Assembly (NCBI GenBank): GCA_910576845.1
Contig: CAJTJA010000085.1
Coordinates: 1 to 8,287, forward strand
DNA: 8,287 nucleotides
Source: an uncultured Oscillibacter sp.
Lineage (GTDB): Bacteria; Bacillota; Clostridia; Oscillospirales; Oscillospiraceae
Reading direction: 5' to 3'
Below are positions 1-4,913 of the stretch, in pieces; positions within the stretch are counted from its first letter, which is position 1; every line of letters starts with the position of its first letter. The position numbers and the translations under genes are program-made. The notes under the pieces are model-generated. The model was given only the letters and a program-made list of their open reading frames with translations, did not search any database and was not told where the DNA came from.

Positions 1-439
1 CATGCTCATCCATGCCCACCACCTCTCCCAGGTGGTCATGGTCTCCTTCGTGATCGTGTTCATGGCCTCCCTGCATTCCCTCCACGGTCTCCTCCTCCAA
101 TAGATCCACACAGTCAATCATCCGCAGGACATCTCCCGACGGTTCAACAGCGGAGAGAATCGTATCCACCCAAGCGTCAGATTCACCGCCCAGGTAAATG
201 AAAAGATCACAGCGCTGGACCCGGAGAATGTCCGCCGGAGTGGGCTCATAAGAATGGCTTTCCACACCGGGGGGCAGCAGCAGCGTTACGTCCGCCAGCC
301 CCCCGGCGGCGGAGCGGGCAAAATCGTACGCCGGGAAGACAGTCGTCACTATCTGAAGGCGGCCTGATGTCTCCGGCAGCTCCAGGCCGCAGGCGGTCAG
401 AAGCATCAGGGCGCAGAGGGCGGGGAAAATTCGTTTCAT
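1..439 (-). CDS. znuA: Zinc-type ABC transporter substrate-binding lipoprotein (ZnuA/AdcA family), 5' part only
   Basis: Reading leftward from an ATG at 439-437 gives 146 open codons that run off the left edge, so only the N-terminal half is present. Residues 1-16 form a lipoprotein signal peptide with lipobox L-T-A-C (Cys17 would be lipidated), so the protein is tethered outside the cytoplasmic membrane. Residues 29-40 (IVTTVFPAYDFA) and 58-69 (GVESHSYEPTPA) match cluster A-I metal-binding proteins; His62 is the usual first metal ligand. Residues 124-136 are His/Asp/Glu-rich (GGHEHDHEGDHDH), the flexible loop typical of zinc rather than manganese members. A GGGGA ribosome site lies about 7 nt upstream. 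The family delivers Zn2+ to a membrane permease and ATPase; those genes would lie to the left but are not visible. The family is certain; zinc over manganese is an inference from the loop. Confidence 0.88.
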   Translation of the reverse strand, partial: MKRIFPALCALMLLTACGLELPETSGRLQIVTTVFPAYDFARSAAGGLADVTLLLPPGVESHSYEPTPADILRVQRCDLFIYLGGESDAWVDTILSAVEPSGDVLRMIDCVDLLEEETVEGMQGGHEHDHEGDHDHLGEVVGMDEH

Positions 440-472
440 GGGCAGTCCCCTTTTCCGTTCAGCAGTTTCTCT

Positions 473-501
473 ATGATACTACAGGGCCGGGGAAATTGCA
501 A
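473..501 (-). promoter_or_regulatory. SigmaA-type promoter for the zinc-binding lipoprotein gene
   Basis: On the minus strand, TTGCAA (501-496) and TATCAT (478-473) are separated by exactly 17 nt. The -10 box matches consensus at 5 of 6 positions and the -35 at 4 of 6. The predicted start is about 25-30 nt before the ATG at 439. I looked for a Zur- or AdcR-type palindrome around it and saw none that was convincing. Confidence 0.55.
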
Positions 502-516
502 GGCGAGGAAATTTCA

Positions 517-534
517 TGTAAAGGACCCTTGACA
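517..534. promoter_or_regulatory. Putative operator 1 (TGTAAAGG-N2-CCTTGACA)
   Basis: An 18-bp dyad with arms 517-524 and 527-534 and one mismatch between the arms. It overlaps the -35 box of the XRE operon. The same palindrome recurs at 561-578 and 603-620. Confidence 0.6.
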
Positions 535-557
535 AATCTTGCGGGCTGTGATAGCTT
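529..557 (+). promoter_or_regulatory. Promoter of the XRE / membrane-protein operon
   Basis: The -35 box TTGACA (529-534) is perfect. After 17 nt comes a weak -10, TAGCTT (552-557), preceded by an extended -10 TG (549-550). The -35 is embedded in the right arm of palindrome 1 and the predicted start site falls in palindrome 2, so bound repressor would be expected to block RNA polymerase. Confidence 0.6.
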
Positions 558-560
558 ATT

Positions 561-578
561 GGTAAAGGAAGCTTTACA
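561..578. promoter_or_regulatory. Putative operator 2 (GGTAAAGG-N2-GCTTTACA)
   Basis: An 18-bp dyad with arms 561-568 and 571-578; each arm differs from the common half-site by one base. Its centre is 44 bp from that of operator 1, and it covers the expected transcription start of the XRE operon. Confidence 0.6.
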
Positions 579-602
579 TATCGGGAGACGGCCGCTCTTG
601 TT

Positions 603-620
603 TGTAAAGGGACCTTTCCA
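603..620. promoter_or_regulatory. Putative operator 3 (TGTAAAGG-N2-CCTTTCCA)
   Basis: An 18-bp dyad with arms 603-610 and 613-620 and one mismatch. Its centre is 42 bp from that of operator 2. It sits in the leader directly before the ribosome site AAAGGAGG (623-630), so it could act as a roadblock or as a hairpin in the mRNA. Confidence 0.55.
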
Positions 621-635
621 CAAAAGGAGGCGGCT

Positions 636-842
636 ATGAAGAACCGCGTGGAAGAGCTGCGGAAAGGCCGGGGCCTGCGGCAGGAAGAATTCGCCAGGGC
701 CATCCGGGTTTCCCGGCAGACAGTGAGTTCCATCGAGACCGGGCGCTACAGCCCATCCCTGGAGCTGGCCTTTGCGATATCGGATTTTTTTGGACTCCCC
801 ATTGAGGAGATTTTTGTCTATGAAAGGAGCGGTGCGCAATGA
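636..842 (+). CDS. Small XRE-family helix-turn-helix regulator (68 aa, YozG-like)
   Basis: The whole protein is a single Cro/CI-type DNA-binding domain. The helix-turn-helix runs over residues 15-35, with a first helix QEEFARAI (16-23) and recognition helix SRQTVSSIE (26-34). It is followed by the family's usual GRYSPSLELAFAISDFFGLP stretch (36-55) and an IEEIF end. It has no ligand or multimerisation domain, which is normal for this compact class. The ATG at 636 has a strong AAAGGAGG site 5 nt upstream. Its stop overlaps the start of the next gene (ATGA, 839-842), so the two are translationally coupled. In this widespread pair, the short regulator is generally thought to control its own operon. 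The three palindromes just upstream are the obvious targets, but that assignment is an inference. Confidence 0.92.
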   Translation: MKNRVEELRKGRGLRQEEFARAIRVSRQTVSSIETGRYSPSLELAFAISDFFGLPIEEIFVYERSGAQ

Positions 843-1288
843 AAAAGAGCTATCTTTGGACCGGACTGGGCATGATTACCTTGGGTCTTGCCTGCTTTGC
901 TACGGCCGTTTTCTGGAATACGCCTGTGGACAGCATCCTCTGCGGTTTTAGCGGCGCGCTTGCCGTGCCCGGCGCGATGCAGGTTTATAAGTATATCAAA
1001 TGGACAAAGCTGGAAACCGCCGACTCTTGCCAAAGGCACTTTGAGGAGGAGCAGATCGAGCTCCGGGACGAGCGGAAGGAGATGCTGCGGAACAAGTCCG
1101 GGCACATGGCCTATACCCTCGGGCTGCTGGCCGCGGCGGTATCGACGAGCGCCTTTTCCATTCTCGGAAAGCTGGGGATTGTGGAGGAAAGCGCCAGCCG
1201 CCTGTTGATCCTGTTTCTGGCGGGCTACATGGTGTTCCAGATTCTCGCCGGATGGGTGCTCTACCGGCTGCTGGATAAGAAATACTGA
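839..1288 (+). CDS. Four-helix membrane protein of unknown function, partner of the XRE regulator
   Basis: 149 aa with four likely membrane segments in two pairs: about 6-26, 32-52, 90-110 and 121-144. Between the pairs lies a charged cytoplasmic-type loop (residues 54-88) containing ELRDERKEMLRNKSG (74-88). A similar E-x-x-DER-x-x-x-x-x-x-K/S-G motif occurs in DUF2178-like small membrane proteins encoded beside short XRE regulators in Firmicutes. I recognise the family style but no biochemical function. Translation starts inside the stop of the regulator gene, so co-expression is certain if the operon is transcribed. A hairpin terminator follows 7 nt after the stop. It could sense an envelope state or be the protein whose dose the regulator controls; the sequence alone does not decide. 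Confidence 0.85.
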   Translation: MKKSYLWTGLGMITLGLACFATAVFWNTPVDSILCGFSGALAVPGAMQVYKYIKWTKLETADSCQRHFEEEQIELRDERKEMLRNKSGHMAYTLGLLAAAVSTSAFSILGKLGIVEESASRLLILFLAGYMVFQILAGWVLYRLLDKKY

Positions 1289-1294
1289 ACGCCC

Positions 1295-1336
1295 GGCCGC
1301 CGTCCTCCTCCTGGACGGCGGCCTCACTTCTTTATT
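1295..1336 (+). terminator. Rho-independent terminator of the XRE operon
   Basis: A perfect 11-bp GC-rich stem (GGCCGCCGTCC at 1295-1305 with its complement at 1313-1323) closes a 7-nt loop. It is followed by a moderately T-rich tail (TCACTTCTTTATT). The T-run is interrupted, so termination may be incomplete. Confidence 0.75.
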
Positions 1337-1371
1337 CACAGAAACTTAACGTCCCCGGAGGCACAAAACGG

Positions 1372-1400
1372 TTGACAGAGGCGTTAGCCCTGACTATAAT
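1372..1400 (+). promoter_or_regulatory. Perfect-consensus sigmaA promoter of the tetR-type gene
   Basis: TTGACA (1372-1377), a 17-nt spacer and TATAAT (1395-1400) match the housekeeping consensus at every position. A promoter this strong in front of a regulator gene makes sense only if it is held off; the two operators just downstream fit that. Confidence 0.9.
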
Positions 1401-1402
1401 GA

Positions 1403-1417
1403 ATGACAGCTTGTCAT
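1403..1417. promoter_or_regulatory. TetR-type operator O1 (ATGACA-N3-TGTCAT)
   Basis: A perfect 6-bp inverted repeat with a 3-bp centre, starting 2 nt after the -10 box and covering the expected transcription start. A second copy lies 18 bp further on. Confidence 0.75.
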
Positions 1418-1420
1418 AAA

Positions 1421-1435
1421 GTGACAACTTGTCAT
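1421..1435. promoter_or_regulatory. TetR-type operator O2 (GTGACA-N3-TGTCAT)
   Basis: Same palindrome as O1 with one arm mismatch. The centres of O1 and O2 are 18 bp apart. It ends 9 nt before the ribosome site (GAGGGA, 1445-1450). No further copy was seen elsewhere in the non-coding DNA of the window, including the efflux-operon promoter. Confidence 0.7.
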
Positions 1436-1455
1436 TTTTGTTGTGAGGGATTCAT

Positions 1456-2076
1456 ATGTGTACAGAGACATTCCTCCGGCTGCCGGAGGAAAAGCGGCGT
1501 CGCTTCCTCGACGCCGCTTGGGAGGAGTTTGCCGGGGCCCGCTTTACCGACGTTTCCATTAATCAAATCGTCCGCCGGGCGGGTATTCCCAGGGGGAGCT
1601 TCTACCAGTACTTCACCGATAAGGAGGATCTGTTCGCCTACCTTTTGGAAGAAGTGCGAAACCACGTCAAGGAGGAATACCGCCGGGTGCTGAAGGCCAA
1701 CGGTGGGGACATCTTTCAAGCCCAGCTGGACTGCTTCGACCGCATGACATCCCAGGAAGCCCTTCCGGACCCGGTGATGGAACGATGCATGAACTTCATT
1801 CGGAATAACCAGGGCGTAGACATTCAGAAGTTTATTCCCACCCGGCCGGGGCAGCGTCTGCTGGACGGGCTCTGGGACCTGACCGATCTCTCCGCCCTTC
1901 GGGAACCCCGCCAGGAATATGGCAGGATCGTTTTCTGCCTGCTGATGGCCGCCTTGGGCAGCGCCTGCATGGACGCCATGCTCTGCCCTGAGGACCGGGA
2001 GCTCTACCGGGAAGAATTAGCGGCAAAACTGGAAATTGTCAAGCATGGCTGCTTGAGAGCAGGCGAATGTCCCTGA
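1456..2076 (+). CDS. TetR/AcrR-family transcriptional regulator
   Basis: 206 aa, the usual family length. The N-terminal DNA-binding domain covers about residues 13-62, with the helix-turn-helix at 34-53 (SINQIVRRAGIPRGSFYQYF) followed by TDKEDLF, the classic G-x-FY-x-Y-F/K-x-x-L-F signature. The rest is a helical ligand/dimer domain too divergent to name an inducer. It contains eight cysteines (residues 2, 93, 111, 161, 171, 177, 199, 205). The ATG at 1456 has GAGGGA 5 nt upstream. The two palindromes beside its promoter suggest autorepression. Members next to efflux operons usually repress them, but the efflux promoter here carries a different, MerR-like operator. Any control by this protein may therefore act through read-through from its own promoter, since no terminator separates the genes. 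Confidence 0.93.
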   Translation: MCTETFLRLPEEKRRRFLDAAWEEFAGARFTDVSINQIVRRAGIPRGSFYQYFTDKEDLFAYLLEEVRNHVKEEYRRVLKANGGDIFQAQLDCFDRMTSQEALPDPVMERCMNFIRNNQGVDIQKFIPTRPGQRLLDGLWDLTDLSALREPRQEYGRIVFCLLMAALGSACMDAMLCPEDRELYREELAAKLEIVKHGCLRAGECP

Positions 2077-2084
2077 AATTTTTC

Positions 2085-2115
2085 TTGACTTTCCCCCTGG
2101 TGGAAGGTGTAAAAG
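2085..2115 (+). promoter_or_regulatory. MerR-family-type promoter with 19-bp spacer for the efflux operon
   Basis: TTGACT (2085-2090) and TAAAAG (2110-2115) are 19 nt apart, the over-long spacer that MerR-family activators need to untwist. The spacer region holds a dyad centred at 2098 (ACTTTCC at 2088-2094, GGAAGGT at 2102-2108) with 8 of 10 base pairs complementary over 2088-2108. This is the ACCTTCC/GGAAGGT class known from CueR-type promoters. An alternative -10 with a 17-nt spacer (TGTAAA, 2108-2113) also exists. The matching MerR regulator is not in the window. The leader to the next ATG is about 70 nt and contains a small hairpin (2139-2152). Confidence 0.65.
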
Positions 2116-2191
2116 AGACAGGAAACACCTCTCAGGGACCGGAGGGATCCGGCCTTGACACGGACGGAGACTACATATTAAGGAGGACCAC

Positions 2192-3532
2192 ATGAGGAAA
2201 CAATGGATCGCGCTGCTGTTGGCCTTGGCCCTGTGCGGAATCCCGGTTCTGGCGGCAGGAAGCCGGGACCAGGCGCCAGAGAATGCTGAAAGCATTCAGC
2301 GAACCGATACGGAAGCCCCTCTTCAAGAAACAGAGGAATCTTTTGAAAAAGCGGAAGCAGCCGAGCCCTCGGAAAAGAGCGAAGCGCCGGAGCCTCCCGC
2401 CTCTCCCGCAGGACCGGATGGCGAGGATGCCTCGGAATTGACGCCGGACCCCCTGGGCGAAGTGAGCTTCGCCAACATGGAGCGGAGAATGCGGGAAAAA
2501 AACCTGCAGGTACTCAGCCTTCAGCATAATGTGGAGACACTGGAAAATTACGACTACGACGAGTTGTATGAAGATCTGCGCAATTCCCTGAACTCCATCA
2601 ATCAGGGCCAGTATCTGCTGTTTCAGATGGGGCAGGGCGGCTCCGCCGCCGCTGAGCTGGAGCAGAGCTACAATGCGGTTGAGAAGCAGTTCGAAGATTT
2701 GAAGAAGGGTAAGCTGCAAAGAACCAACGCCGGGACTATTCGGCAGCTGAAGAACCTTCAGGACCAAATCATTATGGCCGGAGAGAGCATGTATACCGCC
2801 CTGGTATCCATGGAAACGCAGGAAGCCGCGCTGGTACGCCAGCTTGCAGCTCTGGACCGAACGCTGGAGGAGCTTGCGCTCCGCTATAAGCTGGGACAGA
2901 TTTCCGCGCTCCAGCTCTCCGAAGCAAAAGCGGGGCGCTCCTCTTTGTCCAGCGGACTGGAAACACTGCGAATGAACATCCGTGTTTACAAAGTTCAGCT
3001 GGAACTGATGCTGGGAGCAGAACAAACCGGAAATATCAAGCTGGGCGGCGTTCCTGCCGTAACCGGCGCGCAGCTTGCCTCCATGGACCTGGAAGCGGAC
3101 CTGGCCGCCGCGAAGAAGGCCAGCTATGAGCTCTATGCCGCGAACCAGGAGCTCTCGGATTCCTATTCTCCTCTTTCTCAGCCCGGCTTTGCGGGCAACG
3201 CCGCCATGGCCGCGCGGAACAGCTACCAGGCCGCAAAATATACATATGAAAACACCGTTCAAAACTACGAGCTGAAGTTCCGTACGCTTTACAGTCAGGT
3301 AAACGACAATAAGCAGATATTGGACGCAGCCCAGGTATCCCTGGCATTCCAAGAAAAAACTTATGCCTCCATGGAGCTGAAATACCGGCAGGGAAACATC
3401 TCTCACAACGCTCTGCTGAAGGCGGAGGACAGCCTGAATGAGGCAAAGGAGGCTGTCCGCACAGCGTCTGAGAATCTTTTTGCCTCTTATAACAGCTACC
3501 GCTGGGCAGCGGAACACGGCATTTTGAACTAG
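2192..3532 (+). CDS. TolC-like secreted helical protein of the efflux operon
   Basis: 446 aa. Residues 1-22 are a classical signal peptide (likely cleavage around LAA-GS) without a lipobox Cys at the usual site. Residues 25-85 are a Glu/Pro/Ala-rich, probably unfolded segment. From about 86 on it is nearly all helix, with the TolC tandem repeat: two tip motifs, YKLGQIS (232-238) and YRQGNIS (398-404), each preceded by a long helix and followed by a heptad-rich helix (to 275 and 443). In E. coli TolC each repeat also carries beta-strands of the outer-membrane barrel. Here the corresponding places (about 136-155 and 322-337) are only short linkers, so no barrel is apparent. The start has AAGGAGG 5 nt upstream. 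It is first in the operon, before adaptor and pump. Role in a presumably single-membrane cell is unknown; it may form a periplasm- or wall-space tube on the pump. Confidence 0.85.
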   Translation: MRKQWIALLLALALCGIPVLAAGSRDQAPENAESIQRTDTEAPLQETEESFEKAEAAEPSEKSEAPEPPASPAGPDGEDASELTPDPLGEVSFANMERRMREKNLQVLSLQHNVETLENYDYDELYEDLRNSLNSINQGQYLLFQMGQGGSAAAELEQSYNAVEKQFEDLKKGKLQRTNAGTIRQLKNLQDQIIMAGESMYTALVSMETQEAALVRQLAALDRTLEELALRYKLGQISALQLSEAKAGRSSLSSGLETLRMNIRVYKVQLELMLGAEQTGNIKLGGVPAVTGAQLASMDLEADLAAAKKASYELYAANQELSDSYSPLSQPGFAGNAAMAARNSYQAAKYTYENTVQNYELKFRTLYSQVNDNKQILDAAQVSLAFQEKTYASMELKYRQGNISHNALLKAEDSLNEAKEAVRTASENLFASYNSYRWAAEHGILN

Positions 3533-3592
3533 CCCGTCCCCGAGGCATGCCAAGGCGCCCCTTTGCCGGATATTTCCCATTCGAACATTCCG

Positions 3593-3620
3593 CCGGCTTT
3601 CAACATGAAACCAAAGCCGG
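3593..3620 (+). other. Intercistronic hairpin between the TolC-like and adaptor genes
   Basis: A perfect 8-bp stem (CCGGCTTT / AAAGCCGG) with a 12-nt loop in the 141-nt gap. No T-run follows, so it is not an ordinary terminator. It may tune mRNA stability or relative expression. An alternative small hairpin (TTTCA / TGAAA, 3598-3610) is mutually exclusive with it. Confidence 0.45.
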
Positions 3621-3673
3621 AGAGCCCGCTTAAAAAATGCCGGATTCAACTCGAGAATAACAGGAGGAATCAC

Positions 3674-4894
3674 ATGAAACCCAAATCTATTGCCGCTCTT
3701 CTGACGGCGCTTCTTTTGCTGCTGTCCCTCCCCGCCTGCGGCGGCGGATCAGATGAAGCGCCGCCCCAGGAGGAGGCGTCTGCCTCGGGCATTGCCGTCC
3801 AGGTGGAAGAAATCACCTCTGGCGGCATCGCAGCAGAAAACACCGTCTCCGGACAGATTGTCGTAGAGGAGCAAACCCCTGTCATGGTGGCCGCCAACGC
3901 GAAATGCACAGCGGTCCATTTTGAAACAGGAGATGAAGTAACGGCCGGAGATGCCCTGTGCACTCTGGACCTGAGCAGCACACTGTCCTCTTACAGCGCC
4001 GCCAGCATCAGCTACCGTTCCTCCGTACAAAGCTACAACGACCAAGCGGCGGTATTTGAAAAGCAGATTGCCCTGCTGGAGAAAAATGTAAGCGATCTAA
4101 AGGAGCTTTTTGAGATTGGAGCCTCCTCCCAGGTGGAAATTGACCAGGCGGAGCTTCAGCTGCAAACCACCCTCGTTCAGAGGGACTCCACCCTCTCCCA
4201 GCTTGAGGCGGGCATGCAGAACGCCCTGTCCAATGTGGAACAGCTCAACACCGTGCTGGAAAATGTAGATGCCAGAGGCAATGTCATTGCCCCCGTCTCC
4301 GGCGTTCTCACCGTCTTCAACGCAGTGGAAGGCGGCTTTATCTCCAGCGCCTCTCCTGTGGCGGTCATTGACGGGGTAGCGCAGCTGAAAATTTCCGTCC
4401 AGGTCTCCGAAGCGCTGGTACCCAAGCTCTCCGCCGGTGACACCGCTTCCGTTACTGTCAGCGCCGCAGAGCAAAATTTCGACGCCGTTATCCGCTCCGT
4501 GGACCAGACCGCTAATCCGCAGACCCGGCTGTACGCAGTCACACTTGCGATTCCAGCCGATGCTGCCGGACTGCTGGCAGGTATGTTCGCCGACGTCACC
4601 TTCCACACCGACGTGTCGGAGAACGCCATTGTCATCCCCACCCAGGCTATTCTCACCCGTGGGGAAACCCAGTATGTCTTCCTTGTGGAAAACAATGCCG
4701 CCAAATATGTAGAAGTAACCGCCGGTCTCACCGGCAATGGTGTGACCGAAATTCTCTCCGGCCTTACCGCAGGCCAGCAGCTGGTCACAGTAGGCCAGGC
4801 ATACTTAAACGACGGCGATCCGGTGCGCATTGTCTCCAGTCCGGATGCCGCCGGGAATACGGAATCCGGTGAAGCCGCCGGCCCCGAGGGCTGA
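3674..4894 (+). CDS. RND efflux adaptor (membrane-fusion) lipoprotein, AcrA/MexA-like
   Basis: 406 aa from ATG 3674, chosen because AGGAGG (3662-3667) lies 6 nt upstream; the frame is open further left from a TTG without a ribosome site. Signal peptide with lipobox L-P-A-C (Cys22) anchors it outside the membrane. Order of parts: first half of the lipoyl domain (about 60-100, GDEVTAGDALCTLD at 86-99), a coiled-coil hairpin (about 103-198), second lipoyl half (IAPVSGVLTVFNAVEGG, 205-221), beta-barrel (about 235-312, ending GMFADVTF) and membrane-proximal domain (AIVIPTQAIL at 318-327 to about 387), then a loose acidic tail. It would bridge the RND pump and the TolC-like protein. At the hairpin tip, the RLS motif that contacts TolC reads D141-L145-S152: the Leu and Ser are kept, the Arg is replaced. 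The permease gene follows after 19 nt. Confidence 0.93.
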   Translation: MKPKSIAALLTALLLLLSLPACGGGSDEAPPQEEASASGIAVQVEEITSGGIAAENTVSGQIVVEEQTPVMVAANAKCTAVHFETGDEVTAGDALCTLDLSSTLSSYSAASISYRSSVQSYNDQAAVFEKQIALLEKNVSDLKELFEIGASSQVEIDQAELQLQTTLVQRDSTLSQLEAGMQNALSNVEQLNTVLENVDARGNVIAPVSGVLTVFNAVEGGFISSASPVAVIDGVAQLKISVQVSEALVPKLSAGDTASVTVSAAEQNFDAVIRSVDQTANPQTRLYAVTLAIPADAAGLLAGMFADVTFHTDVSENAIVIPTQAILTRGETQYVFLVENNAAKYVEVTAGLTGNGVTEILSGLTAGQQLVTVGQAYLNDGDPVRIVSSPDAAGNTESGEAAGPEG

Positions 4895-4913
4895 CAGGGC
4901 CGGGAGGAACAAC

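Noticed and set aside
440..520. Zur or AdcR binding site at the zinc-lipoprotein promoter
   Set aside because: Expected from the gene's role, but I could not find a convincing palindrome of either known type.
367..839. Short open frames on both strands in the divergent spacer region (367-639 plus, 471-839 and 479-733 minus)
   Set aside because: They overlap the zinc-binding lipoprotein gene, the operators and the XRE gene; they contain translated copies of the palindromes and no protein signature.
2155..2181. Second promoter with TTGACA (2155-2160) before the TolC-like gene
   Set aside because: No acceptable -10 at 16-18 nt; the nearest TATTAA has a 15-nt spacer and would start transcription at the ribosome site.
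2171..3673. 500-codon open frame on the minus strand opposite the TolC-like gene
   Set aside because: No recognisable domain, and it overlaps a gene with clear TolC repeats, signal peptide and ribosome site; treated as a shadow.
3563..3673. Extended start of the adaptor protein at a TTG codon
   Set aside because: No ribosome site, and it would put 37 polar residues before the lipoprotein signal peptide; ATG 3674 has AGGAGG and gives a normal lipobox.
4830..4913. Extended start of the permease at a TTG codon inside the adaptor gene
   Set aside because: Would add 28 Pro/Arg-rich residues before TM1; ATG 4914 has GGGAGG at proper spacing and the standard RND N-terminus.
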